A stretch of 64,000 nucleotides of DNA from Pollenia angustigena (Eukaryota > Arthropoda > Insecta > Diptera > Polleniidae), in NCBI GenBank assembly GCA_930367215.1, contig OV884058.1, forward strand, positions 111,437,802 to 111,501,801, read 5' to 3'. Position numbers and translations under genes: made by a program. The notes beneath the pieces are model-generated. The model was not told the DNA's origin. It worked only from the letters and a program-made list of their open reading frames with translations, and made no database searches. Of this stretch, positions 9,465 through 21,195 are shown one piece after another (within the stretch, counting starts at the first letter, position 1; every line of letters begins with the position of its first letter).

Positions 9465-11930
9465 AAGAGTTTTTTGGACAAAATGTATTTATTAATTTTT
9501 AAACTTGAACGTCTCCTTAACAATAATAAGGCCCTTACAAGTTGCGACTTGTTGTACAGTTTGGTGAAGTTATACAACCAATTGTTGCGTTAGAGGTGTG
9601 GTTGACAAACGGTCGGTCATCGGTTAAAATAAATCAAAAATGTTTAGTTTTCATTCATTTTGGTAATATTTTCTTTCGCTTTTTTTAATTCTAAAAAGTT
9701 GTACAAGTAACAACGTATATGTGCATCCAAGGCCTTTCCAATTGAATAGACCTTGGGTGCATCACTATAGATAGAGAAAACTCGCTATTTAAAAATTCAG
9801 AAATACATTACATCTTACAATACATCTATAGTCTTTGTACAAATGCTCAAAAAATTATAAAACAAAGCTATGAGATCAATATTACGATCTTACATTTATA
9901 CAACAATTGGATTCATGCTTAATACACTGAAATGGCTAAGCATAAAATAAAGTTTCGAAATTAATACTACCTATTAACTTTATTCAAAATATGAAAATAT
10001 CTAATAGTTCAACTAGGATATGTTGGATATGAACAACCCTATCACCTAAGAAATGCTTACAACTTTAAGTTTCTAAGAACAACAACAGCGGCAATGCAAC
10101 GGCCTCTTTTCCATAAAGGACTGAAACTTTACAGCATGTTTCCCTATCATATCAAAAACGAAATATAAGTGTTTTTAGAAGAAAAATTGCAATTTTTAAA
10201 GAAATAGGTATCAGATAAAACTTAAATGTAAAATTAATAATTGTACATACATAGGTACGTTCATTTTTAACTTGTTACTTAATAAATAAATCTAAATCCA
10301 GAACGATCTAATCAAAAACTTTATAGACGAGGGAATTCTTGCGCCAGGCTGAAAGACGGCTATGCAGATAAGCTTTATTTAGCGAAGCCAAAGTTCGAAA
10401 GTCGTCTAGCCTTAGAAGCTTTAGTTTGCGAAGCTGGTGTTGGTTATTTTATAAATTTTTTTTACACTTTTACTGGAATAACCTACACAAGTAGGGAAGC
10501 AGGTGAATCCGTAATATTTTTATGTCAAATTTTATAAAAACTGTAGTGTGTGTTAATAATTTTGATGTAAATTTTGTATATTCAGAAACATCTATTCAAG
10601 AGTTTTAAAATCGTACCAATATTGGGCATAGGTATACGTTCAGAAATGTAGCGGAAAATCGCATATTTGTATGAAAACTTTAGAGGTCCTTAACTCGAAA
10701 ACTACTTTTCATTTTATTTGGAGCTGGAAAATGATTTTTCCACCGAGTTTTTTTTTTAACTTTTTGATATCTTATATCGACTTAAGAAGTTTTGTCAAAA
10801 TGCCACAGGTATTTTCTTCTTATTTTTAATTGGTTGGTAAGCTTAATTCTTCTATAAAATTTTGCAATTATTAAACAACACAAAACCGCCTTAGTTTTAA
10901 AAATTCCCATACATTAAAAACTTTATAGCACAAGTCTAAACAAAAATCCCCATAATTTACTCAAAATATTTAACAAAATCTAGTGGCAACACTTAACACT
11001 ACACGAAAACAATTCAATTTTCTTTTCTTTAATTCTTCGTTTATTTGTTTTTATCATTCTTTATCTGTTCTACTTTAACATCAACGTTCTCTTTAACATT
11101 GTGCTTTTAACTTAATATTGTAAAAAAAAACACGCGGGCATTTCACAAAAAAATGCACAACAAACTTGTCACAAAACTTAAAAACACATTTCAACGCCAA
11201 AATACACTTTGTTTAATCAAATATTTGTAAATATAACAATTGTCTAGTATTTAATTATGTTTAAATTACACTTTACTTAGATTTTGTTAAATTTTAATAT
11301 AATTTCTGTAATTTTTACAAATTTTCAATAAGAACACTTTGCAAAATGTGACAAACGCACGAACCGGTGGAATAAAACTAAAAGAGAGATGAAAAAAACT
11401 TAATAAAAAGTTTAAAAGAGAAATTATTTGCGAGAGCATAAATTATGAATGTGTTTTTGTTCTTGTTACGAAAGAGAGATTATAAACAAAACAAAATACT
11501 TTTGGAATAGTGCAGTTATCATGGGGTATTTTTAAGGGCAACAATTTGATTTAAGTACGAATGATAGTATTAAGCAAATTTGTTCTTTGTTACTGAAAGC
11601 TTTTAGTGGTACTTTATATGTTGATATGTACATAATGTAATAAGTAGTACGTGAAAGTATTAAACTGGTATGGTGTTTCAGATTTGGGAAGTACTTTTTA
11701 TTAGCATTAGTAAGTTAAATTGAATGTTCTTAGTTAAAGCGAATGTTTTTTCTGCGTCAAAAGTTTTTTTTTAAAAATTCGTTATATTAAAGCTTAAAAA
11801 CCTAAAATATGTAATTTTAGGAAATATTGTATATTTATAACGAATTTATTAAATTTTTTTTATTAATTTCTTACAAACTATAACTTAATTTGGCCTTATT
11901 AAAAATAAAAATTAATATTATTTTATGATA
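9465..11930. other. About 2.5 kb without recognisable genes
   Basis: AT-rich. At 10620-10760 there is wording ('aactcgaaaactacttttca') of the kind found in fly dispersed repeats, but I cannot tie it to a copy in this window. At 11380-11480 there is a cluster of GAGAG words (agagagat, cgagagc, agagagat). No supported exon was seen. Confidence 0.4.
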
Positions 11931-12073
11931 GTCTGGGATCACACTATGAAAGTTTTCTTTCAGAAAGTCTGAGCTTATGGGTGAGAGGGGAAAAAGGAAC
12001 AGCATGTTTTCCTCCAGTCTCACCAATAAACTCTGACTTTCTGAAAGAAAACTTTCATAGTGTGACCCCAGAC
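11931..12073. mobile_element. MITE family A, copy 1 (143 bp)
   Basis: GTCTGGGATCACACTATG at the left is mirrored by CATAGTGTGACCCCAGAC at the right; inner arms share ctttcagaaagtctgag. Flanks are ATA and TAA, so the duplication is imperfect here, unlike copies 2 and 3. Confidence 0.85.
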
Positions 12074-12224
12074 TAAGAATTCAGAATGAAAATAGTTTTT
12101 GGCTAAGATTATAATGGTTTATGTAAGCCTTATTTTAAATTCTCATATTTTGACTAAACAATATTATTTTTAAGTTTTTGAAAATATTTATTTATATATT
12201 AATCGTCTTTATATCGAAAATATT

Positions 12225-12345
12225 ATTTTAATACCCTTCACCATACGTAGATCTAAGGCACTATAAATGTTACATGAAGCAAAGTTGATTTAACGGTGCC
12301 CGTCTTTCCGTCCGTCGGTTGTATGTCCTTGGGTAGGTTGATATG
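12225..12345. repeat. Fragment of the ACCCTTCACCA / GTCTTTCCGTCCGTC dispersed repeat
   Basis: Has tacccttcaccatacgtaga and, 70 bases on, cgtctttccgtccgtcgg. Similar order occurs at 16398, 27673, 34600 and 52860. These words are common in dipteran dispersed repeats; the element class is not clear. Confidence 0.5.
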
Positions 12346-13055
12346 GGTTTTCAGAAAACCGCAATGATGATGGGATCTAGGCTATTAAATAGTTGTATCA
12401 CATATAGTCCAGAATATATTTTTTTTATTGAAATTTAGCCAGACCGGCGATTACCTCTTAATTTTACCCATAAACCTTTACTTTTTTTAATGAAGGTAAT
12501 TTCTACAAAAAGAAATCTAGCTGTTTAGGTATAGAAATCTATGGTGTAAAAGCTTCTATATTTTAAAGGAAAACTGAAGGTAAGCCCACGTAGGCAAAAT
12601 AAACGTTGAAATAGATAAAGATAACTGTTAGGTACGAACACGACCTACTTTATTTTTGTTGAAATTACGGGCATAAGTCTTCTTATAATCTAGGTACCTT
12701 TACACTTTATTTTTTCACTTCCTCTGTAATAAACTTAGTAGAGTACATGTAGTAGAAAATACGTAGACTCTCGAATTAAAGGTATTGGTACGATTTGTAA
12801 TACTGTATTTAATAGGAATGGGCAAAAAATATCGATATATCAATATATCAAAATATCGATATTTTTTAAAAAAATAATCGATATATATCGCCGATATTTA
12901 AAATACCGATACATCGATGTATCGATATTGAAATACGACTATCGAATTCGATATTTTTTAACGTCAGTTTTCATTAAAAACTCAAAATTTTAGCCGTTTT
13001 TTCAAACAATATTTTCAAAAATTGGCATCACTGCAAGCATCATATGATTTTTTAA

Positions 13056-13389
13056 CCCTGCGACCACACGGTAAGTTGTTCTTGATAGTCTTTTACATAT
13101 ACTGCTTGTCAAAATGTACATAAGTTGAAAGATGTGACGTAGGCTGCACTCAATTTGTAAGCAATTTACTTCCAAGATGTCATCAAGACACCAATTTATA
13201 AAGACAAACGAAAAATTTACTCACTAACCTTGAAATGAGCTGTTTTCTTGAACGTAAATTGAAACGCTCACTGAAAAGAGAATTTTAAAGGCAAGTTCGT
13301 ATCAATTTTAAAAAGTATGAGTGTATTGGTAAAAAAGTGTGAGTGTTTTAAAACTTGATAGGCAAAACTTGATCGTGTAACCCTCAAGG
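13056..13389. mobile_element. MITE family E, copy 1, nested in hAT-like element 1
   Basis: Starts CCCTGCGACCACACGGTAAG and ends with cttgatcgtgtaaccctcaagg-like sequence. It matches the copy at 37171-37495 over most of its length (tgtgacgtaggctgcactca, gcaatttacttccaagatgt). TAA on the left, AAA on the right. Confidence 0.8.
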
Positions 13390-13417
13390 AAACTAATACG
13401 AAGATCTATAACTCCCC

Positions 13418-13586
13418 GTCTACAACCGACATGATTTGCTGTTATAACATGGTTATAAAAGCGTTTTTAAAACATTTGCATTAACAACCGTGTTATAACA
13501 TGAGAAACCCTCTTACATGATTAGTCTATACTTAGCACTAACATCATATTAGTGTTAATATTAAACATTTCATGTCAGTTGTAGAC
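13418..13586. mobile_element. 169-bp MITE-like inverted repeat (GTCTACAAC ends)
   Basis: GTCTACAACCGACATGA at 13418 is mirrored by TCATGTCAGTTGTAGAC ending at 13586. Small inner palindromes include ttataacatggttataa. No clear TSD. Confidence 0.65.
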
Positions 13587-13897
13587 TGCATGTAATAGAA
13601 GAAGAATTAAGAAAGAAGCGGGTTTTTCACCTTATAGATTTCTAATTAAAACAGTTAAGTCAAACGAACTTGAAAATAATAATAATAAGATTTGTGCATA
13701 CACATATATATATACATATATATTAAATTTTTTAATTTGGTAATACGTTCGATATATCGATACATCGATATTTTTGAAATAATAAATATCGATACTCTTG
13801 AAAAATATCGATTCGACATATATCGATATATTTTCTCAATTTGCCCATCCCTAGTATTTAAGAGCATATGAGGCTCGGCACAGTTGAATATAGCACT

Positions 13898-14655
13898 CAG
13901 GGTTGTCAGATTTTTTTGAGCTCCATCGCCAAACCGGATGTCGTAAATCGCCAAAAATCGCCAAACGTCAATTTTGTTCAGTTTTCGAAATCTTTTTTTT
14001 TTTTTTTTAATTAAATTTAGCATACAAAAAAAGCTGATATAACATTGCAGTCAAAAATCGCCAAAAACTGAGAAAAAATACAAAAAATCGCCGAAAGTAA
14101 ATTTTGTTTAGTAACTGTTATTTTTTTTTAAATAACATAAAATGGAGATCATTTATTCAGTTAAAAAAACTAAAATTAAGCACACAAGTCTATAAGATCA
14201 CTTCAGGCTCATCGATTTCATTACTATTGTTTTGACCTGTATACGTACTATTAGATTTAAGCAGTGCTTAAAAAACTGCAGTCGAAGTTGAAAAGCTGCC
14301 ATCTCTTCCACTTTTTCATTTGTCATTGAAATTACAATAAAACAAAAATCATGTGAAAAAAATTAGCCAGATTTTTTTTAAACTAGTAATGATAACAAAA
14401 AAGGACAAACTGTTCAAAAATCTATAAGTATGTACGTATATATTAATATATATTTAGCTGGAGAGGCCTGACTCCGCTTAATTTTTTATTGTCAAAATCG
14501 CTGAAATAATATGAATGGTAAAAATAGCCAAGTAAATCGCCAGTTATATCAAAAATCGCCACAAAAGTCGCCAGTCGCCAAACGGAAAATCCCATCGCCA
14601 AACTCGTTTCAAAATCGCCACGTTTGGCGAGAAATCGCCATATCTGACAGCCCTG
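13898..14655. mobile_element. hAT-like non-autonomous element 2 (758 bp, TSD ATAGCACT)
   Basis: Ends CAGGGTTGTCAGAT and ATCTGACAGCCCTG, with exact 8-bp repeats ATAGCACT at 13890-13897 and 14656-14663. Both subterminal zones hold repeated AATCGCCAAA words, about a dozen in all, mostly in the same orientation at both ends. A segment at 14150-14265, read on minus, resembles plus-strand 62055-62160 and may be the tail of the parent transposase gene. Confidence 0.93.
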
Positions 14656-14735
14656 ATAGCACTTTAACTTATTTGTTTTAAAAGTAAAAGTTGTTATTTC
14701 TGAAGAGTAATTATAAAATTAAAGTAGAATTGTAT

Positions 14736-15553
14736 CAGAGTTCCCAGTTTTATTTTAGGCCCTATCCCCAATTTGCGATTTATCATCCCCAAAAATCCCC
14801 AAAATAGCCATTTTCTTATCCCCAAAAATCCCCACATTTTCTTAAAACAAAAATTTTTCTGTCAATGGAAAAATAGGCACGCATCGATTTATTTAAATAA
14901 ATCCATTTGTGTAATATTATTAAAACTAATGTTATTTATTCTTTGAGTTCTACGTATCTATGTATGCATGTACAGTATGTAACAAGGGTTACGTAAAAAC
15001 GCAAAAGAAAAATAATTATGCGTCAATACATATTTATCATTTCCAAAACTAGGGAATCAGTATCTTCTAATTCATAAGCCAATGCAATTTTGTTTTAAAT
15101 TTTGTTTGTTTAAAAAGTGTAATTGAGATTATTGAACAAATTTGTCACACCAAGCTACATTATTTTAAAGTATGTATTTATTCTAAGAAGAGCTCCTAAT
15201 AACTCATATTGCATTCTGTTGCAAATATTGATTTTAGTTGTATTCACTACAGAAAAAAGCTAGTTCAACAGAAGTAACGCTAGTTGGTACAAAAAGCATA
15301 TTTAAAAGTATTTCAACAAGTTCTTGAAATAGTTTTATACCACAAAAAAGACTAAAATTTGTACTCACATCTTGACCAAATCGGTCTTGCCATTGCAAAA
15401 ATGAAATTAATAATAATAAATTATCCCCAAAAATCCCCAGCGAAAAAAGTGCTTTGCCCCAAAAAATCCCCTGGAAATTTTCACAAAATTTGTATCCCCA
15501 ATTTAAAAAAAAATCCCCGATTTGGGGATAAATCCCCAAAACTGGGAGCACTG
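14736..15553. mobile_element. hAT-like non-autonomous element 3 (818 bp, TSD AATTGTAT/ATTTGTAT)
   Basis: Ends CAGAGTTCCCAGTTTT and AAAACTGGGAGCACTG. Flanking octamers at 14728-14735 and 15554-15561 differ at one base. Subterminal zones carry repeated ATCCCCAAAA words in the same orientation at both ends (14766-14835 and 15421-15540). The open frames across the right end are just this word array and are not genes. Confidence 0.9.
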
Positions 15554-15561
15554 ATTTGTAT

Positions 15562-16148
15562 ACACTAGGCAGCTAGTTGATATATGTAAGTATATTAAGA
15601 GGATATATGTAAATATTTTAATATTTATATAAGACCGCAAACAATATATCGTTACTTCAGTTTACAAACTTATAAAAAATTTTTAAATATTGAGAAATAA
15701 AACTTAATAACAAAATCTATACATATGGGGGATTTCATGACAAGTTACCCAATTTTTAAATCGATGTCTTCCGATTTGGATGAAAACTGCCACAAGGTTA
15801 GTCCTATTGGATAGTAGTTTAGACACAAATTTTCAACAAGATCGGTCAACAAGTTTCTGAGTTAGAGGGGGTCAAAGTTTGACATTATGTCTTTTCCTTA
15901 AAGATAGTTCTGGTCTGTTATGAAAAATTCAAAAAAGTGCTGCATATGTTAAAAATGTAAAAACCCTCGTCCTGAGTTAGAAATTATATTTTTTTATGCA
16001 TAAGCCACTCGCATCCGGAAAAGCAAAACAAATAAACATTCTAAATAAAAATAAAGTTTTAAATTAAAAAAAAAAAAATTTTAAATTTTTTTTAAATGGT
16101 GGATCAAATAGCTATCGAAGCTACTTGGGACAAATTTTGCTAACACCA
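15562..16148. other. No gene; short unclassified repeat-like stretch
   Basis: 15720-15900 contains ordered wording (gacaagttacccaattttta, gatcggtcaacaagttt) typical of old fly repeats, but there is no second copy here to prove it. Confidence 0.35.
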
Positions 16149-16296
16149 ATCAGGGTTGGCAGAAGTGGCGATTTCTCGCCAAGCGTGGCGATTTTCAAAC
16201 ATGTTTGGCGACCTAATTTCTGATTTGGCGACATGGCGATTTTTTGGCGATATATAAAATAGTTAAAATCGCCAACTGGCTATTTTTGATGACCTA
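16149..16296. mobile_element. Truncated end of the hAT-like element 2 family
   Basis: Begins CAGGGTTGGCAGAAGTGGCG and continues with atttctcgcc and ggcgattttcaaac, matching the inverted right end of 13898-14655. It fades out near 16296, so only one terminus is present. Confidence 0.8.
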
Positions 16297-17139
16297 AGTA
16301 AATTTCAGGGGGAGCCTTTTATCTGCCATAAATAATATGTTTCATGAAAAGGTTTTAATCAACTTGAATAGACAAAAAGTTTATGTGCCAACTTTTTATA
16401 CCCTCCACCGCAATTAATTGTGAAGAGTTTGTCATTCCGTGTAAACTTTTTTATAATTTATCTTAGATCTCATAAAGTATGTATATATGCTGGCTTCTTG
16501 AGTAATTCTAAGTCGATTTAGCCATGCCCGTCTGTCTGTCCGTCTGTTAAAAACAGGCTCACTTTCGAAAAAGTCAAAAGAAATTAACAAACTTGGTGTC
16601 AAATTGCTTGTAGTTATCTTAAGTAGTTTGGGATAGAAATCCAGCAAAATCGGTTCAGTAGAATCAGAGCTGTAAATCAATATGTAGAACTAGCTCCTAA
16701 AAAATTGATAATATTTTTTACAAAAACTAACATAAATAGTGAAACAATGCACGGAATATAAGATAAAAGATTTAGACTGGAAATCCCACTGTCAAATTTC
16801 GTGAAGATCGGTCTATAATTTACCCTAGGCGCCATACAAACCCTACTCCTGTAACACACTTAAGTTCGCCTAAAACCATAAATAGTAATGCTTTCATAAC
16901 AAAATTTGTCACGACACAGTTTTATATGACTAGAAATGACACTGTAAAATTTCGTGAAGATCGGTCCTTAATTTGCTCTAGGCCCTATATAAACCCTACT
17001 CTACTCATTTCTAGTCTTATAAAACTGTGACGTGCCAAATTTCGTTATTATAGCATTTTTTTATAATTTACGGTTTAAGGCGTACTAAACTGTTTTCCAA
17101 TACATTTTGTGTGGTTTCATTAATCAATATCAGTTTAGG

Positions 17140-17465
17140 ATGTAGCCGTTAGCATCCGAGTCTGGTATCGGGATTGCCGATTGGAGCCTCCAAACATGCT
17201 TTTGGTATCACAACAAACGTTGTAAGATTGGGTTTTTGATGGCGCCAATTGCTCGCCATGACATCACAAGGATCATAGGCATACTCGGTATTTGTAGGAA
17301 CCCGAAAGACCCTCCGAGACTCTCCCCTTGTGACCGCTGACTGTCCGCGACTGCCCAGAGGCAGCTAACCCGCATATCTACGGGGCGTATCACTATCTGC
17401 AACCTGTGACGCGTCCGGTAGCACTCAGCTGTGCTTCCCACAATGGCCCTATGCTCCAATTTGGA
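17140..17465. other. GC-rich island of unknown origin inside the composite repeat
   Basis: Base composition is clearly richer in G+C than the flanks. An 83-codon open frame runs on minus (17208-17459) with no motif I recognise. It interrupts repeat blocks that are contiguous elsewhere (compare 52300-52640), so it is probably an insertion, perhaps a retroelement fragment. Confidence 0.45.
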
Positions 17466-17900
17466 ACGACGGGAATAAATATAAACTGTTTTCCAGGAGA
17501 AGGGCCTATATGGGGCCTAGGGTAAATTATAAACTGATCTTCATGAAATTTCACAGTGTCATTTCTAGTCCTATAAAAATGTGACGTGCCAAATTTTGCT
17601 ATGATTGCATTAAAAATTACGGTTTTAGGCGTACTAAATTAAATTAAACGTACTTTTGCCAACTCTTATGTCATTCCGTGCATTGTCCCACCATTTATGT
17701 TAGTTTTTGTATCAAAAGGATCAATTTTTTTAGGGTGGTGGTTCCACATTTTGATTCATAGCTCTGATCCTACTGCACCGATTTTGCTGGATTTCTATCC
17801 CAAACTACTTAGGATAACTATAAGCAATTCATTTTCATTTCTTTTGAGTTTTTTGAAAGTGAGCGCGTTTTCAACAGACGGACAAGGCTTAATCGACTTA

Positions 17901-18309
17901 TGGCCAATTTTCAGGATTGATATTAAAACACATTTATTTTTAAAATCGTTTTAAATACAAAATTCTCTTCTTCACTAAAAACTCACTTGAAACTTAAGTC
18001 ACCGATGTGGTACACTTAATTTCGACTTAAGTTTCCAATGTAATATTTTAGCAAGGTGGCCTCAAAATCACAACAATACAACAACAACAGGCGAAGCATT
18101 AACAGTCAGCTGTTTTTTCAGACCACCTTGTAAATAAATACACTTTTTTATATATTTTTTTTGTATTTAGTAGTGCTACCATACTTTTATCTAAATTAAA
18201 TAAGACTTTTCAAATAAAACTCAAAAAACCAATCTGTTTTAAATACGATTTAAGTTTGTTATGAAAATTAACTTAATATTGATTTAAATACTATCCTGAA
18301 AATTGGGCA
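17901..18309. mobile_element. MITE family G, copy 1 (409 bp, TSD TTA)
   Basis: Ends TGGCCAATTTTCAGGAT and ATCCTGAAAATTGGGCA, with TTA at 17898-17900 and 18310-18312. The host sequence continues across it (aatcgactt | gagttactcaaagagccaga, compare 52900-52930 inverted). The interior holds aacaatacaacaacaacagg and ttttagcaaggtggcctcaa. Confidence 0.9.
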
Positions 18310-18437
18310 TTAGATTCTAAGTCTTAGAGTTACTCAAAGAGCCAGAATATACATACATATATACTTTGTAAAAAAATATAGCGCTCTAACTTGTTTAATT
18401 TTAATTGGGGTAGCGAAGCGCACCGCGTTATGCTAGT

Positions 18438-19178
18438 CATTTATAAAGTGTTAACATAAATAATTTCAAAATTTGTTGTAATGTTAGATTAAAATTATTT
18501 GTTTTTTTTTTTTTTGTTAAGTGTACAACATAAATTCCTAAATGTATCAAAGTTAATGGTCCAAAATAAAATATCGCACCAATTAACGACAGACAATATC
18601 CATTATTCTGCAAGCCGCTTTATTGATAACGATTAAAGTGAAAGGAAATTACGATGTTAAAACATCTCTAACTAATTTCTAAATTCATAAATTCAATAAA
18701 AATTAATAATTTTATTTTCCCGCGATAAAAGAATTCACACTTTTTACATATTTCAAAAGATGTTTCTTTTTATTAACATTTATTACACATGTATGTATGG
18801 ACGAGTATTTCTAAGTGATTGTTGAAATACAGAAAAAAGCTCTAACTGACCAACAAACAAATTTTGAACGTGCTGATGCAACAAACTACTTGCAACACTT
18901 ACTTACTACTCACTACTGTTAAAGTGCAGCTGCACTATTTCCTAGCGCACATTCACTTGGAAAATCCACAAAAAAAAAAAAAAAAATAATACAAAGAAGA
19001 ACATGTGTAATTTTACTGTTTTGCGACTGTTACTTTTACTGCATCCATGAGTTACTTACTAACATACGAGGTGCACAAATACGTTTTGATTAAACAGTTT
19101 TTGTTTTTTTTTCGAGTACGTTTTTTTAGTGGAAGATGTGAAGATGATGATTTGGCGCGCAATAACTTTTTAAAGCGG
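18438..19178. other. No recognisable feature
   Basis: AT-rich; a poly-A run of 17 at 18970-18986. No supported gene. Confidence 0.4.
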
Positions 19179-19186
19179 CTTTTTAG

Positions 19187-20233
19187 CAGTGTTCCCACTT
19201 TGTGGGTAATTACCCGAATTTGGTATAGTTTTTACTGTCGTGGGTAGAGCGTGGGTAATTTCTCATGGGTGTAATTCAGGTGTTATTTGAAATTCTTACT
19301 TCAGATACCCAAATAAAATCAAGATTCGATTTCAGTGATGAAATTTATTTCTTTTTAAATATTGTTGATACGCACAGTCTTTTGAACCAAAGTCTCGGTT
19401 TCTTTTAAGAAAAGACTTCAATCATTAAATATAAATTTTCAAAAGTTTGGTGATAAATGTCGCAAGGTAGGCTCTTAGATTTGAATAAATATGACCATCG
19501 TTGTGATTTAGAACTTGAAGTTTATTGAAAAAAGTTATTCAAACTACAATCTACCCTGGGGTAGAAATGTTTCCAATATTCCAACATATATTTAATTTTG
19601 TTTGTGTCTGGAAACTTTCAAATGTTTAAAGAATATGTAACGCCCTTAACAGTTGTAAAACTGAATTTCGAAAGGGACCGTTGTACAACACCCTGCAGGC
19701 ATTTTGTTTACTAAATAAGGTATAAGGGGTGAAATGGTAGACAATACAAAAAAATTAATCTTAATCGCAGTTTAATACACGGCATTGCCAATTGAAACTG
19801 ACTCTAAACAAATAGGCACCTGTCTTTGACGAAATGCAGGGCAGACGTAAAATTTTGCTCCTCTTTTCCGAGCATTGCTGTTGACCTCCAAGACGTCAAT
19901 TGTTGCTAATTTATCAGCACAAGCCAGTGAATTCACAGCCCTACGGAAAACAATCAAGAGGTGGCATATCACACTGCCTTGAAGTCTAATTAACAGGTTA
20001 TTTTCTCTAAAAGTAAGAGCAGTATGACAGTTCGTTTGACAGCTAACCTTTCGTTAGTTCTTTCGGGCTAAAAAAAAAACACCCATCATAAAGCAATGGC
20101 AATGATCATTTTTTCTTTGTAAATATCTTTTATTAAATAAAACTTAAATTTTTTATCAGGTGTAATTTTATTTAAATCGGGTAATTTTGCTTCATCTCAA
20201 GTGTAGTTTTGAATTTTGCTGGTGGTAACACTG
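19187..20233. mobile_element. hAT-like non-autonomous element 4 (1047 bp, TSD CTTTTTAG)
   Basis: Ends CAGTGTTCCCAC and GTGGTAACACTG, with exact octamers CTTTTTAG at 19179-19186 and 20234-20241. Subterminal words include gggtaatt, caggtgt and gtaattttatt. A degraded relative sits at 6490-6825. No hAT coding seen; the 66-codon minus frame at 19772-19972 has no recognisable motif. Confidence 0.93.
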
Positions 20234-20241
20234 CTTTTTAG

Positions 20242-20646
20242 TGTTTTTTTTTCGCCATCTAATGCATTTTAATAAGTTTAAATGAACGAATGAGTGAATG
20301 AAAAGTTGAGGAAGATGATTAGGAAAATGAGCTGAGGAATAAAATATACGGTGCAGTTGAAAGTCTTGTAGTGCATAAATTAATTCATAGGCCTATAAAG
20401 ATAAAAGATGCAAACATTGTTCATTGCGGGAATACGAATTTTAAATAGAGGTAGTTTTCAATTGTTGATTCAAGTCGACTTTGAGAGGTGCTATTGTGGG
20501 ATTTTTTATAAGATAATTTTAAGTCCATAACGGAACTTGAAATTTTGTAAGAATTAAAAGAAACTTTTTTAAAGAAACGCTTATAAGCTGGACAAGATTT
20601 TCAAGTTTTTTTTGCGAGCAAGAAAATCATTTTCTGTATTTCATTA
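20242..20646. other. No recognisable feature
   Basis: No gene or repeat that I can support. Confidence 0.4.
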
Positions 20647-20790
20647 GGGTGGGTTCACACTATGAAAGTTTTCTTTCAGAAGGTCTGAGTTTATTGGTGA
20701 GAGGAGAAGAGAACATGCTGTTCCTTTTTTCCTTCTCACCCATAAACTCATACTTTCTGAAAGAAGACTTTCATAGTGTGAGCTCAGACT
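20647..20790. mobile_element. MITE family A, copy 2 (144 bp, TSD TTA)
   Basis: GGGTGGGTTCACACTATG and CATAGTGTGAGCTCAGAC ends, ctttcagaaggtctgag inner arm. Exact TTA at 20644-20646 and 20791-20793. Confidence 0.9.
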
Positions 20791-20850
20791 TAAAACACGA
20801 AAGTTTGATCGGTTTTAACGTCCCATTTTGACAACAAAAACAAATACTGT

Positions 20851-21122
20851 CCAGGCCAGCATAAAGTGGTCAACGATTGTGATACTGAATTAAAAGCAAT
20901 ACTCTATGAAGATTGTTGTCAAACTCAAGAAGAGCTTGAAAATTATTGCAAGCTACTCGTGCAGCAATTTCGAAGAAATCGCTGGCAGCAGATATTTATT
21001 CCCAAGCAAGGAAATTAGGTAGATATGTTAAAAGATAATTTCGCTGTGAAAATGGATCCATATTAAAGTCCGAATAGCAAGAAATCGCTGGTAAAGCCTA
21101 CAAATGGCCAAGCTCCTGAAGG
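20851..21122 (+). pseudogene. mariner-family transposase fragment
   Basis: One frame reads QHKVVNDCDTELKAILYED, then CQTQEELENYCKLLVQQF and IPKQGN followed by a stop. Further on, SPNSKKSLVKP appears. This matches the N-terminal helix-turn-helix half of mariner transposases (EED-CQTQEELAE, the KQGNWVPYEL region and NPKRKKSW). The catalytic aspartates are not present as a readable domain; the segment between the blocks is missing. It is a dead partial copy with no terminal repeats visible. Confidence 0.75.
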
Positions 21123-21195
21123 TTTCCATTTCTTATTAAAACATTTATTGACAATAAAATATTCAAAAATGTAAACAAGCAAATAAAATTCATTA

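Larger units (their letters stand above)
12813..13853. mobile_element. hAT-like non-autonomous element 1 (1041 bp, TSD GTATTTAA)
   Basis: Left end TAGGAATGGGCAAA and right end TTTGCCCATCCCTA, flanked by the 8-bp repeat GTATTTAA at 12805-12812 and 13854-13861. An 8-bp TSD and a TAGGG..-type end are hallmarks of hAT elements. Subterminal regions (12830-12950 and 13745-13835) are packed with ATCGATAT words on both strands. The interior contains two younger insertions (13056-13389 and 13418-13586). No transposase coding remains. Confidence 0.9.
16398..18430. repeat. Palindromic composite of the TACCCTCCACCGC dispersed repeat
   Basis: Left arm 16398-16760 (ataccctccaccgcaattaa, cgtctgtctgtccgtctg, gaaatccagcaaaatcggtt) reappears inverted at 17640-17900 and again after the MITE at 17901-18309. 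The same unit is at 52630-53030. Between the arms are repeated blocks ('aaattt-cgtgaagatcggtc', 'cttataaaactgtgacg') that also occur at 52300-52640. The end near 18400-18437 (gcgaagcgcaccgcgttatg, ctagt) resembles a Helitron-type terminus, but weakly. Confidence 0.65.

Noticed and set aside
13655..14023. 122-codon open frame on minus
   Set aside because: Spans the right half of one hAT-like element, the gap and the left end of the next; it cannot be a gene.
15234..15568. Open frames of 105 and 69 codons on opposite strands
   Set aside because: They run through the ATCCCCAAAA word array and right terminus of a hAT-like element, so they arise from the repeat words.
18400..18437. Second Helitron-type terminus (GCGAAGCGCACCGCG..CTAGT)
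   Set aside because: Hairpin is imperfect and there is no second copy here with the same end, so not called separately.
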